From positions 1 through 64,000 of the forward strand of contig JAACJK010000120.1 of the NCBI GenBank assembly GCA_013368325.1: a stretch of DNA of 64,000 nucleotides, given 5' to 3'. A model generated the notes under the pieces. It saw nothing but the letters and a program-made list of their open reading frames with translations, was not told the origin of the DNA and made no database searches. Source of the DNA: Ephemerocybe angulata (Eukaryota > Basidiomycota > Agaricomycetes > Agaricales > Psathyrellaceae). This document shows positions 21,232 to 33,300 of the stretch, one piece after another. The first letter of the stretch is position 1, and each line of letters begins with the position of its first letter. A program made the position numbers and the translations under genes.

Positions 21232-22493
21232 ATGATCATGATGATAACCTTTCTTTCAGTTCGCGACTTGTCGACAGCAAGCGCTAGATCGTGTATCCTG
21301 CAGTGGTACACTACAACTTTGGTGGCTTCCTGTACCTTTCCAGTGCGGCAGATATCTTCCTGTCTCGTTCTGATTGCTTATGACTTCGTTCGCCTTCAGC
21401 TTCCGACCTACGTGCTAGCCATGGTCGTTGAGACATTCCCCCCATCCCGCCATGCTTCCAAAGTGCAGTTCGAAGCCTGCCCTGAAATAGACGTAGGTTC
21501 CTAGATTCCTTTCCTATTGCCTTGCTCTCAGCTCCAGAATGCTCACTTGTCGAATCAGGTTCTCAACGAAGACTTCAGGGAATTAACGGTCTCCGGCAGT
21601 GGTCAGCGGGCACAAAATAACTGGTAGCTGATCTCTGTCCTTTGTGCGATTGAATCCAAACTTACATGCACCGCCTGCTCCTCATCTTCTTAGCCCACTA
21701 GATACCTCAATCAGCCTTGAGGCCTTTCTTTCTTCGGTCCTCCAGGACGCATCGCGAAAGTCTGTAATAATCGCTGTCAAGTTGATTGAAAACAGCCTGG
21801 GCGAAGACTTGAACGCAACGATTAACGCATTGGACTTGAAGTTTCCGGCACGCGCTGTCCTCCGGTGCGTTGAGAACATCCTTCAAGCTGCAAGGCCCGG
21901 GAAAGGCGGCGATCACTTGGCGTTTGAGGTCGGTTCTGATCATGAGGATATGTTGGAGTGAGTGACTGAGCCTCACATCAGTAATAAGTATCTGACTTTA
22001 TTTAACACAAATACCCATTTTATAAGAAGTTCTTCGGTATCCAACGACCACGGAGGAGCGAAGTTGAAGGAAAGGAGTGTGAGCCATCTGACTGATTGCT
22101 CGTCCATTGTGTCTGGACTGATGGGAACCTTCGCTGCAGGAAGCCACCCTTATTGATCATGACCTTCCCGAAGAAAGCCAGAAGACATTCCTTGAGTCCA
22201 TCGTTGACCGTCGCAAGAGAAGGAAGGCAGAGGAGATCCTCAAGATTCTTGCGATGTGGCGTCCCTCCATTCACCTGGGCAATAGTAGTATGGTTTCTCT
22301 CTGTCGCAGCATTCTGTCTGCTGAGGAACCAGCACAACTGCGGTCCCTGTTCTCTGGTATGGTCGAGGCAATGATGAACCCAACGGATCCGCCATTTGGC
22401 CTCATGGAGATGCTTTCAGCCGTACTGGACCTCCCTTATTCACATCCTGGATGCTCTTTGGTGTCAGGAAGAGTGCTTCAGAACCTCGATTAA
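21232..22493 (+). CDS. uncharacterised protein B, paralogue of gene A (324 aa)
   Basis: Five exons fit: 21232-21492, 21559-21623, 21715-21957, 22027-22078 and 22140-22493. Intron phases 0, 2, 2, 0 are the same as in gene A. Conserved blocks are LEAFLSSVLQD, then a helix pair ending LDLKFPARAVLRCVENIL, an acidic SDHEDM stretch, and a C-terminal SLCRSILSAEEPAQLRSLF helix. Exon 1 is longer and less similar to that of A. An in-frame frame extends upstream to 21082, but ATG 21232 has the same GATCATGATG context as gene A. Family and function are unknown. The gene starts about 230 bp after the end of the Tnp2 transposase, so A and B frame that transposon gene on both sides. Confidence 0.6.
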
Positions 22494-22616
22494 CTCTCTA
22501 CAAATTGATCAACCAAGTTTTGACAAGTTGATAGTTCACCAATTCTATACCACATTGCGAAGGTCTACATATAGACGGAAGAATAAGTTTACATGCAGGC
22601 CATGACAATCCAATGT

Positions 22617-24445
22617 TTATGTAGAGCTGAAAGGGAATAAATCGAAATAAAACGATCCACCCAGCATATCCAAATGTCCGTTCTGAATTTGAGCGTGGGC
22701 TAGAAAGCAGGCTTGAGATCCGGACCAAGGGAAGACGAGTTCAAATAGACAAAGCCCGCTCCGACCACGAGATAGTAGCGCGCGTCTCACCGATGTTTGC
22801 TTGATCATCGGGACGAATGACGGGAACTGATACTGGTCAGGCCACACCACTTGGATGGAGGAGGGGGGAGATTTGAGGAGGTCAACTTTTATAACGCATC
22901 CCTGCTGGTAGCCTATCAAATGCGATAGCCATGAGCTGGTACACCTCTTCTGCAGATCATTCAGCAGCTGAGTGCCTCCTTGTTGCATAACATAGTGGAA
23001 AATAAAAGCAAGGACATTGATCTTTGGGGAGGTGGAGTGCCAGACAGATAACGTCTGATTATCGCGGTAGCTCTTGAAGATAGCGCATTCATTTCGATGC
23101 AAGTCTTCCCAGTCTTCCCGTTGGCATTTTATGGAGCAGTATAAAGCCGTGCGGCAGTTTGCGCAGCTCATGCTTTTGATGTGCACTCGATTCTCGCCTG
23201 CGTGCTGTGGAAGTACTAAGTAAAGTGCCCATAGGCTGCAGGCATGTCAAAGATACTCACCATGAGGTTATCGCAACCCCCAACCCGGATAGTATGCCGC
23301 ATTGGTCGCATCCTTCCTTCGACTCTTGTCACCTTCATCATTGCCTGCAAGCTATCCCATACGCCCTTGTTCTCCCGCCTTCCTTGGAATGCCCTCAAGA
23401 GGTTCCGATCGACTTTGTGCACCACCGACCGAACAATGGACCTTGCACAGCGATTATGGACACTGTAAACGCCCACCGAGAGTAGGTTGCAGTGGGTGGG
23501 TTCCAGGAGAGCGATGGTAGGGAGGTTCACTGCAAGCTTGAGCAAGAGGGTTATTAATCCTTCATCAACCATCTCCACCATGTTTCCGACAAGATCCCCT
23601 GCACGACCCTCCTTAGTTTGAAGCGCCACACAGCAGACATCCGTCAGAATGACGTCGATCCACACCCATGCCCGAAAATCTAGGCTTGGCTTGGTTGCGA
23701 GGGCGTTTAAAAGCTTTGTGAGAAAGGCAAGCGTGCTACGCTGAAAGAAAATTGCCGACTTCCATGGCGACTGAACGGATATGATAAGATTAAAAAGGAA
23801 GTCCGTGGCTTGGGAAAGATGAAAAAGAGCATGGGGAGGGGAGATAGCATCGGAAGACAGGAAGGAATCCAACGCAACAAGGCAAGCGCGAAGGCCTCGA
23901 GCTACACTCTCAGTATCCTCCACAGACATGCCCTCAATGGTGCTGCCGAGAGTTGTGCGCGCAGTGGGACATCGCGAGAGTGACGATGAGAGGTTGAGAC
24001 ATGACCAAAGATGTTCGTCTCCAAGCCGAATCGTCTGGTCGCCCGCCGGCTTCCACAAGCGTACCAAAAGGTAAAAGAAAGACGGCAAACGTCGAAGAGC
24101 AGTGGCTATCGTATCGTGAAAGTGCCACACACAGTCAAGTGTCGGGGCAACCAGTCCAAACGCCTGGGTAGGAAGTAAAGTTGTGGCCAATGACACCAGA
24201 AGGCTGGCATCGTCAGCGATGACGGATGCGTAAACGGTCTTCTGGTTATCACTGAGATTTACAGCTCGTGAAAGAGTGAGGAGGTCGGCCATGCACTCCA
24301 AAAGGAGCTTCTCCCTCCCTCGCTGTGCGGGAAAGGCACCTGGGGGTGCTGAGCTAGCGCCATTATTGCCAGTTTCTTCGTAATAAAGCTCCTCGAGCCG
24401 GCGGAAACCAATCTTGATCGCGGCTGCAGACTTAGCGCCACTCAT
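22617..24445 (-). CDS. MYND-type zinc-finger protein (590 aa)
   Basis: Two exons, complement 24445-23261 and 23204-22617, join in phase 0 across a 56-bp GT-AG intron. The first ATG in frame is at 24445 (MSGAKSAAAIKIGF). The N-terminal 400 residues are helical and leucine-rich (for example LLVSLATTLLPTQ), as in the armadillo-like front part of many fungal MYND proteins. The finger begins at GGCDNLM at the exon junction and continues MSCANC, ALYCSIKCQREDW and LHRNEC. This supplies CxxC, YC-x3-C and H-x3-C, but only one cysteine of the usual first CxxC pair. MYND fingers bind proline-containing peptides of partner proteins. About 160 residues follow the finger and contain no SET domain. The target is unknown. 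Confidence 0.72.
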
Positions 24446-24539
24446 CGCCAATAAGAGTATAGGTATGATAGCAGGGTACAGAAGAATAGGCAGAAAAGGC
24501 GCAATGTGCGCCAAGGAAACGTTCTGGTATAGGTGCAAG

Positions 24540-25680
24540 TAGTCCTGGGTTCCAACATTCGATACTTACCCCAACAAGCATGTCATAATTATAACATAAC
24601 AGGCGCAAAGAAGCGCAAAGATGCCAAAGCAATTACCCGCTTGGCCCTGGAAGCTTGAAGGCTGAAGCCATAAGTGCATCTCTACCGGTACCCAAGCGAC
24701 CTTAACGACTTTGGATTCTCCTCTCTGCCAGGCTGCCGCGTTCGGCGCCAGAATTTGTGCCAATCTATTAACACCGCAACTTGCATCTTCAAGGTTTCAA
24801 CCAACGAGAAGAGCATCCTGCTTTAGGCTCTTGATCATGAGGAGTCAGGGCGAATTAGACCTCTGCCAACTGCGGCGCACACTTTCTTCTCTAAGTTCAA
24901 CCTCTGGTAAGTTTTTCTCGGTGTCTCTTCCAAGTTCCTGACCTCTTACAGTAGTTCACTAGGTCAATCTTTTTGCCTTGGGCTCTCTCTCTGCGCTGTA
25001 TCTCCTCTTCACGAGCCAGCCGTGCAACGCGCACACTGCTCCTTGCCTCCCGGCCTCTGGTGAGCACACATCTATTCCTGGTACCACACTCCGAGTTGAA
25101 GGCTTTGAAAGGTTGCCAGGTATATGAAGAATCGTATTCGAAGGTCCTGTGTACATCGCAAAGAAGAATAATATCACAGGGCATGCCTGTCAAGCCGACG
25201 AACTCGTCCTCCTCCCCCAGCACCTCTCGACACAACGCCCAGTCAAATTCACTTGCGAAAGCTCTGGCTCCGACGAAAGGGTGAAGAGGCAAATTCGGAA
25301 TCCTCAAGAAGCAAGAAAAGAAGGAGCGAACCGCCCAAGTCAAGCTCATTAAAGCCAACGAGGCCGATCTTATCCCCCAGAGCCTCCCAATCACAACGCC
25401 CAGTCAAATTCACTATGATCATGAAAGCCCTAGTGCCAATGAAAGAATGAAATGGCACATTCTCGTCCTCAGGAAATTAAGGAAAGAACGCCCCAACCGC
25501 CCAGCTCAAGCTCAAGCTCAAGTCACGGTTCAACCTCGCGACTCTGACAGCGCCTCCCAGCACAACACCCGTCGGTCAAGAATTCAGGAAATACGAGAGC
25601 GTAACAAGGCGTGCAAAAGGGTCTGCGGGCCTGTTGGAACTTTGTGGGGAAGTGGTTCTGGCCCATGAGAGGGGCGACTC
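24540..25680 (+). other. unresolved tract with an internal imperfect duplication
   Basis: A plus-strand exon-like segment (about 24810-24904, LDHEESGRIRPLPTAAH) ends at a good donor GTAAGT. An acceptor with a CTGAC branch site follows at about 24952. Further right, two diverged units of about 180 bp (about 25211-25390 and 25391-25540) share CAACGCCCAGTCAAATTCAC and encode aligned charged peptides. The minus strand also has an open frame of 165 codons over the same DNA. I cannot decide which strand is used or draw a complete gene. Confidence 0.3.
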
Positions 25681-25689
25681 GTAGAACTC

Positions 25690-27184
25690 TCCCTTTCAAG
25701 TTCCGAGGCAGGGTGGCACCTAGGTCGTTGGCTAGGAGCTCAGGCGCAGCGACGGTTCTCCCTTCATTACCATAGGCTCGGGCAATTGATCGTCTTCAAA
25801 CCCGTTTCTGAGGAGGAACATAGTCGTTGGCTCCCCTAGATCGCCGGCTTCCCCCTATCGTGCCTCTCGACTCCTTCACTTGTGTTGTCTGCAGAGGCGA
25901 GCCGATGCCCGCCTGAGTAGGGTCATGCCAGTAGCTCGAGACTTCGCTCTGCGTGATTCGTTCTTGCAATTAACGCAGTGACGGTCTCTTCTACCCGAGC
26001 TGGGGTAGGCATGGCTTGCGCTTGAAGCCTCTGCTCGAGTGGCGAATATTGGAACCCTTCGTCGACATCAGCGTCTTGCTCCTGGGATGCTACAGTCAGG
26101 AAAAGCCGGGAGGGATGAACGCCTCAGAAGATGATCCTGCGTGTGGGTATGTCAGTCCTGGGTTCGTAGAAGCAGGGTGGTCGGGTGGTACTCCTGCCCT
26201 TTATGGTGGATCCCCTAGGCCCTCACGCCCTGGTACCTGTGATATACGAGGTACCATGGTGTGCGAGGATGCTTTCTGTAGTCAAGACCTGGCGATGAGC
26301 ATGGGTGGCTTCGGTGCAAGAGGATTAGCGCCCGGCGCCTGTTGGCGCCCTCCTTGCGTTTGACGCGCAGGGTTGCATAGGAGTGAACCATGGTTGGGAT
26401 CTGCTATATAGCTCGGTATGCTGGCGGTTATCGATGAGGGAAGAGTGTGGAGGAATGGCCTCAGGTTGGAACCGTTGGCGAAGGTTACGTCCTGACCCTA
26501 AGGGTTGTGGTTGCGCAGGGGAGCACTCGGCTAGAGGCTTTGGTGGGCCCAGACGAGAGTGGTAGAGTTCTCCAGGATTGGGGCTTGGTCCAGAGGGGGT
26601 AGGGCATTTTGGTAAGGGAGGGAACAGTTCTCCAGGGTTAGGCAGTCTGGCCGAGAGAGGGGGGAGGGCTCTCAAGGATAGGCCGTTTGATGGAGGAGGG
26701 TGTATGGTTTAGTTGAGATAGGGGGGATATGGCGACCAGCGAGCTTGTGGTGTCGATGGGTGCCTACGTAGAGTGGATGGAGGGCGTGGGGACAGGATAG
26801 GGCCCTCAAAGCGCTAGGGGTGGGTGGAGGAGAACCAGAAATACCGAAGATCCTGGGTGCTGTGGCTGTCGTGCGCCGGGGCGACGAGGGAGAGATGGAA
26901 CGTCCAGCTGGGTTGAGGGTTGGTTGGTGCAACGAGAGGGCCTGAGCATAGCCTGGTCGATGGCTGGGGGGGTAGGGATGGGGATGGGGTATAGGCACGG
27001 CGAAGAAGTAGGGGCGTCCTGTGTCGTGAACCGCCGGCTTGGGTGTGGCGGACGAGGAAGGATATTGGCGACCGTAGCGACGAGTAGACGTGGGCACAGA
27101 TTGGTGCCATAGGAACGGCCCTGACGAAGACGAGGCACCAGCGGGTTGACTCTTTGTTGTAGGTGAAAGAGGGAAGGTCGACAT
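25690..27184 (-). CDS. proline/serine-rich probably disordered protein, structure incomplete
   Basis: From ATG 27184 (MSTFPLSPTTKSQ) the minus strand encodes more than 160 residues rich in Pro, Ser, His and Tyr, including PHPHPYPPSHRPGY. The frame stops at 26672. A further Pro-rich frame (26675-26325, PLSARLPNPGEL and so on) and a coding-looking piece near 25950-26110 (QEQDADVDEGFQYSPLEQRL) lie downstream in other frames. This suggests introns I could not place, or frameshifts. No DNA-binding or enzymatic domain is seen. The composition resembles disordered regions of fungal transcription regulators, but that is only a resemblance. Confidence 0.35.
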
Positions 27185-28009
27185 CTGACTCGGATGAGGG
27201 CGACTCAGGAATGAGGAGGCAAGGCTATGCTTGAACGATGACGAGGACCCGACAGCGACGACGAGGGCGACGACGGCTGGGCAGCATAGGGGGACGGCTG
27301 AAGACCTTCGACGTCCAAGAGGGTGTCGAAGGATGGTCAGCACAGGCTTGTGGTGGAAAGCGCAAGGACGCACCAGACATTCGGTACCGCTACCTTCCCC
27401 GTTATCTGCTGTCCACCACAGTTTTCTTGACCTCCTCCTGCCTTCTGTCGATGCATCCATCCCCTACGACGATCGTTGAACCCTCGGTTCACGGAGAAGG
27501 ACTTCTACCTGCAAAAGACCGACATCAGCACATGATATCTTCCATTTGTTCCCCAATGGACCAACCGCGCGATCTATGCCTACGGTTCGTCTCTTTCGTC
27601 TTTCTCCTGAGGTCTTCCGCCTGACGATGGTCCTTAGACCCATCCTTAGACCTCACAGGTCTCGAAAACTGCCGACCCACATCAGTGGGTGATCGGCGGG
27701 GACTCACCTCGTGCTCCCATCCTCCAAACAACCTTGAGGACCATCTATTCCTGAGCTAACCGCCGCTCGATTGTGGCCCAAGAATGCTTTCATTCCACGG
27801 ATCGAGCCGCCCAGACATCCAACCTTTGGCCCCATTTTTTCATGATCAGCCGTCACATTGGCCATCCACCGGGGAATAGAAGCCAACATTGGGCTTGTTT
27901 GGGCACGACTCTTTGGCTCTTTTGGTTCGTGGACGCCCGGTGACTTAGAATTCGTCCGTTTGCGAGCCGCTGGGCATTTAAGAGCCCCGCTTTTTCGTTC
28001 CCCGCGCTT

Positions 28010-28229
28010 CTTGCTTTCTTTCCCTCTCCCACCACCAACCACACCTCCCCCTTTTTCTGCAAGAGCTCAGAAGAGAGCTTCGTCCATTTTAGTGTGGACG
28101 GCTCGTCAACTGCCTCTTTTCCCCCTCCGCCTCTCCTTCCGGCCTCTTCTCTTTTTTCTTTCCTCGCTCGCTCGCTACCCTAGTAGTTCAACATACAAAT
28201 CAACTCCAATTCGCTAATTTTCTGTGTCC
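28010..28229 (+). promoter_or_regulatory. pyrimidine-rich core promoter of the 28230 gene
   Basis: The 200 bp before ATG 28230 are strongly CT-rich (for example TCTTTTTTCTTTCCTCGCTC near 28150). CT blocks just upstream of transcription starts are typical of well-expressed filamentous fungal genes. No TATA box is obvious. Confidence 0.45.
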
Positions 28230-28922
28230 ATGATGCCTCCCCGTCCCAAGTCCCTGCCTTCGTTCTCATTTGTGCTCAATTCGCCGGCTGAAGCACTCGG
28301 TGAAGATCACCACCGGACTATCATGTCGCTCATCGACAATTCGCCAGCCGTGACACGTCAAGTCCGCGTCGACTTCTCGCAGCCTTCTCGACCACCACTT
28401 CAGACGAGTCGTACACGAGTCGACGATGACCACCCATTCATGGTGAGTCCTTCGGTTCCCTCGCGCCTTGCCGCTGCTGACGTGGTGTCTTGCTTAGAGG
28501 ACGGTCGACACTCGTTTTGCTGGCCACCTGTCGTACGACGTTGTCTACTCGGTGAGTTCGCCGTCAGCCTTTCGCATAGATGTTTCGCTGACCACGAAAA
28601 CGAACCTTAGAAGCACAAGAAAGAGCAGGATATCGCCGAAAACGAAGATGAAGACGAGAGCAACGACACCGCGACGGATTTTGAACCATACCCCGGACTT
28701 GAGCTCGAGCGAATGGCGACGAGGGTTTCATACTTCCCGTCGAGTCGTCCTCGCTCCGGCGCTTTGAGGCGGTATCTTGTCGTCAAGGTACGTCGGCGAA
28801 AGTTTGGACGTTTCCTTCCGGTCGCTGACGTCGTGTTCTTGCAGATCCTCCGAGCACTCTGGCACAGGATTCGGCGCGTCGGCAACATCGTCTTCTGCAG
28901 GAAGGTCGACGAACATCAGTAA
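28230..28922 (+). CDS. small uncharacterised four-exon protein (173 aa)
   Basis: The exons are 28230-28442, 28498-28551, 28611-28787 and 28845-28922. Every exon is a whole number of codons, and the introns of 55-59 bp are GT-AG. The protein starts MMPPRPKSLPSFSF and has a Ser/Pro-rich N-terminus. An acidic stretch (ENEDEDESND) at about residue 100 follows. The end is basic and hydrophobic (YLVVKILRALWHRIRR) and finishes KVDEHQ. An amphipathic basic helix near the C-terminus could bind membrane or nucleic acid, but that is inference. No family is recognised. The consistent splicing and CT-rich promoter make it likely to be a real gene. Confidence 0.6.
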
Positions 28923-30940
28923 TTCACCCCAACTCAACACCTGGCGCCAAAATTCGAACGAAACACAACAAGGCGCACACACCCTAGAAGGCTGGACATT
29001 ATAGCCCACGGCCCAAGTGGCCACAACCATCCTCCCCCATTGACGCGCGACCACGAACATCCTCGACAACTGTATATTGGTTTCATGCGAGGAGGTCGCC
29101 GTTCAACCCACTCTCCACATTTCCACGGCTTTCCTCTTTTGCGGCTCTTCTCAGTAATTTCTTGCACAGACGCCGGCTGGCGTACCCATGGATCGACACA
29201 GACGATGACGGCGGGTCTGAAAAAAGCGTTCAAGACGGGTTTCGAACACGGCCAGGCACGGAGTGTAGGTCCATACAGACGCTCGCGGCTCTGAACTGGG
29301 CACTGACGAATTACCTTTTCCAGGTCGTCGATCGACGGACACTCGGCCGGTCTCTTTCTCGCCACCCGTCTTCATGTTCGCGGTTCTGGATAGGATGGAT
29401 ATCTCTTGATGTATATAGACGGTTCGGGTTGTTGGAAGTTGAAGCACTCGGAGTTTGGACCACGTCCGTCGTTGGCTGGATGTTGACGTGCAGGACGACT
29501 GAGATCTCTGTAAACGCGCTCACAAATGTAGATCATCGTTGCAGTTGTTAAATTATTTGTAAATGTACTGTATTTTCTTTGGCCTTCGTTTTGTCGGCTT
29601 GAGGTCACGCTGCTTACAGTCTCGAGGCAGAGACTCTTGTTGATCATGAACATTGAGGGATCTTGTTCACACTAGGTTGTGTGATGTGGTTGCTCTGGTT
29701 CTGCTGCTAGTAATGGAGATGGGAATATGGTGAGCGTCAGTATTCTTTGTCTGGGTTTATTATAGATGCCTGTTCGCCGCATGTTCTAGAAATTGGACCC
29801 GAGCCTTTTACAAATAGGATGCATGCCGCATGTTCTAGTATAAAATCAGAGCTTTTCAGAAATAAGGCGCCGGCCTCATGTTATAGATATACGCGAGGGA
29901 TCAATTCTTTAAAAGCACTGGGCCCACATTCTGAGTGTGGGGCCTTGTTTTATTGAAAGATTGCGCCCGCCTCACACTTTGAAGAAGGGGACAGAGGCTG
30001 TTAAAAACTTGGGAACACTTCATTTCCAAAGCGTGATCTGATTGACGCTGGTAAGATTATTTGGCGGCTATTATAAGCCTTCCCCAAAAAGGTCTCCTGC
30101 CTTTACGCTGGTTGTCTCTTAAATATACACTCATAATGCTCTCTCGACTTTGTTGGGCAATAACAGGGGCCTATCTGAAGAAATCATCAGATGTGATCGG
30201 AGGTTCAAAACACATTTTATTGAGAATAGGAACATGAAAGGTCCTTAGAAAGCCTCGCACGCCTTTGGTCTCGCCGCCATAGTGCTTGTAATTATTGAGC
30301 TCCAACACCGCAACTGAATGTCAGTCGCTTTTAGGGCTCGCTGATGGTGTCAGTAGCGGATACTGATACTGGATTGTAAAAACCCCGAAATATTATATAA
30401 TCGGTCACGCTTTGGGTCAAGTGACCGCTCGGATAGCATCGTGGGGCAGCGCGCCTCGCAATCCTTCATCTTCGAGCTCTCTTTCACCCTCCAAAGGTGT
30501 ATAAAGATGTAGAGTATGTAATTAGCTTTGTATATATGATATTATCTAGACCAAAGAGCACTTCTCCAAGCCTGGACAAATGGTGTGGTCAATTTGGTGG
30601 TGATTTTTCGGTGATTTGTGCGCGGCGCGTGCGCCGCACGGTCCAATGGGTTCCTAACACACTGCAGATCCATTTTTTCCATGCTCATTGGTGAGAATGC
30701 TCACTAAATACAGTTTAACTGACCATTCTCCCTTCAGTACATACCTTTACCCTACGCCTAAGTCACTCCGAGTCCCGACCTGCTTTGGACCTGTTTATTG
30801 ATCCCGTAAGTCCGGACAGCTTGTTTCCATCACTGTCGGGGCCCTCCGCCGAGTATCCTGCATTCAAGCGAGTATCCTGTGTCTGCTTATGGGTTTTCTG
30901 AAGGGTTTATGGGTAGCGGCGCGAGTATCCCAACACCCGT
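28923..30940. other. no gene recognised
   Basis: Short open frames at 29040-29650 on both strands have no recognisable content. From about 29750 to 29960 a degenerate repeat built on GCCGCATGTTCTAG with CTTTTCAGAAATAAGG-like spacers occurs about three times. At 30849-30930 the phrase CGAGTATCC appears three times. The sequence is AT-richer than its neighbours and may hold old transposon debris. Confidence 0.45.
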
Positions 30941-30952
30941 TACGGGAAACCC

Positions 30953-31935
30953 TTGAATAATTGTCAGCATCACATCATTGTTGGCCAAACGGGCGCCTGC
31001 AGACTCATACAGTCGCACCGTCAAGATATCATCGACTTCCAGGTCATTGGGCTACCTGGTAAGCCTCTTTCTTCTTCCCCTCTTTTCCTCTCCCTTTCCC
31101 TTTATGGCAACTGGGTTATTTATTTATTTAATTGATTTCCAGCTACATACACCATCAGCGAGCCGCTTTTAGTTGCCCTGCTCATTTGCATACACGCACT
31201 CTTGGGATCAAAGCGAAAATACTTAGTCCTTCTTGGTATAGCTTATGCTGTAAGTCTCGCTGAGCTATTATGACAGGATTTAATGGACATCACTCACATG
31301 CTGTAGGTGCCGACGGCCTGTATACTTAGGTCCCAGAGCATATGGATCAAAGAATTCTCACGAGGTAGAATAGTTGAACAATATCGCATCTCGTAACAAT
31401 TTGGCTAACTTTATCAATCCGCGAGGCCCATAGATCTACTCGATGTGGAACTGGGCTACTCTTGCACCTGGGCTGGGACTCTTGACGCTCAAGTGATTCA
31501 GGCGGATAGAGTCATCAAATATGTTTCTGTCGCGAAAGCGTCCTGTACGTGGTATCCAGTTTTCTTCTGTATCATGTCCTCGTTCGCCTAAATGAGTCTA
31601 TTTGTGGGGTTCTATACTCTACTTATACCGCTAGGCACGGCTGTTCTGGCACTAGCGGTCTACTACAAGCGCTATCGAGGGCGGACAGGGAAATTAATAA
31701 AGATCGTCAATAGAGATGGTGGAGTCCAGCTTTTCCTGTTGGCTGGTATGTCGCGGAATACCGTGAAATTAACTTTTACTGTTGGAGCTGATCAGCTAAA
31801 TTTCAGGGATTTATTTCATCTTAACAATGATCGAAACATCTCGACCAGTGAGTCCTTTTGTAGCATGCCGACCGTATTCACATACTCAAGTCCAACAGGG
31901 GCTGTCATACATTACCAAAGTGTACGTCAATGATC
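30953..31935 (+). pseudogene. fragment or decayed copy of a fungal multi-pass membrane protein
   Basis: Pieces joined by plausible short introns read as membrane protein: YTISEPLLVALLICIH and KYLVLLGIAYAVPTACIL (31142-31330), then ELGYSCTWAGTLDAQV (about 31450), then SLFVGFYTLLIPLGTAVLAL and YYKRYRGRTGKLIK (31592-31720). The last block, a helix followed by a short basic loop and a DGG turn, resembles the C-terminal part of the agaricomycete family that begins with a DUF6533 domain. The N-terminal DUF6533-like part is not found, and one stop lies between the blocks near 31591. I therefore favour a decayed copy. Confidence 0.35.
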
Positions 31936-32499
31936 CATCCTAAACTGCAATGATTGCAAACTCCACCTAATCATGCGCAGATGCATAAAAAAGTGCGTCG
32001 TCAGACTCTTCCCCGTTCTGCGTCCATACCTGAATCAAGCGAGATGGCACAGATATAGGACAATACTCTCCCCAATCCTTACGTGCCGCCTCCTACTGAA
32101 CATCCAAAAGGTAGCTGATCCTGCTGCACGTTCCGTCGTCTCAGCCATGCTGTTCGCACCACTGCCCCAAAGTGAGGACTTCGACCGGTTTGACCATCAT
32201 CTCCCTACTATCAATGCGAGGCCAGTTACGGAGCGGGATCATAGAACATGTCAGGGGTAAGGGGTGCTTGATGCGAGGGAGGACAGGGAGGATATCCTCT
32301 AAAGCATTTGAGGAGTGCTGGGGCCGCTTAATTTCGTCCACCCCCCTGGAACGAGCTGTTATGTATGTGCCTGTGTTGTACTATCAATTATATCTCCCCT
32401 TCGCTAGATATTTATACCACATAGAGTCGAACGTGTCAGAAAGACACAGACACACCCGCAGGGCCGCATCGTCTCTGTGCCTAGCTCGACGGCCCCGCG

Positions 32500-32685
32500 C
32501 AGGATGTTGCTGTCAAATTCTACGAACATATCTTCACTCAAATGAAACGCACCGGGGGTGTCGCCTTCGATGGGACTCACTCTGCCTATGCCTTACACGA
32601 TGCAACCCAGCAACTACGCCTCAGTCTCGACGACTCGGAGCACTCGTTACTTACTTGGGTTCCCTTCGTCCAGTTCGGATATTGA
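32500..32685 (+). pseudogene. relic of a CHAT-domain gene (3' end only)
   Basis: The segment matches the last 60 codons of the TPR-CHAT gene ending at 39589. It has the same frame (VKFYEHIFTQMKRTGG and LRLSLDD), the same WVPF ending and the same TGA. Homology begins abruptly at about CGCGCAGGATGT, and no catalytic part is present. Downstream sequence (32966-33300) also matches the flank of that gene, so this is the tail of an old duplicate. Confidence 0.85.
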
Positions 32686-32965
32686 GTCATGTCTTTCCCA
32701 TCTCGCTTTCATCCTGCCCAGGATTTCCGTCAGTACCATGACTGTTACGATAGCTACCATGCCACATACCTGTGATTCAGCTGCTACGCCTCCCAGCCGT
32801 ACTCCATTGTCTCTCCCGCTTTCGAGTTCAATGTATGATAGCGATGTATACCTGCATACTCCATACATATTCCGATCGAGCATGGATGGAGTCTCCTGCC
32901 AACGATGCAGGTCGTGTATTATGCATTTCGATTTACGATAGGTCGGATGCACAAATCTGTTCGTC

Positions 32966-33300
32966 AATCCGAGCGCAGATCAGCTTACTATTCACAGAGC
33001 TTTTATTCCTGGAGACGCACCTATAATGAACCAACCTTCTACCCTACTCAACCGTGATCCGTCAACCCCGTTTACGCCCATCCCACCTCAGGTGCAACCA
33101 GTCAACTGCCGAAACGAGAGTGTGCGCTTCGGCGCCAATAAGGCAGAGTTAGTCTCAACAGATGGTTGGCGGAAGGGGACGGAGCTATCACGGAGAAGAG
33201 GAAGAAGGGAGAACGAGGAAGGGATTCAAATTCCCTGGGGAAACCCCACGATGGGCCGTGCGTGGGACCTATTGTGGTCCCCATTTAGATTTACGCCCCT
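32966..33300 (+). repeat. duplicated 3' flank of TPR-CHAT genes, copy 1
   Basis: The segment shares long imperfect matches (GAGCGCAGATCAG, CACCTATAATGAACCAACC, CCACCTCAGGTGCAA) with 39865-40100 and 48660-49000. It has no coding content of its own. Confidence 0.7.
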
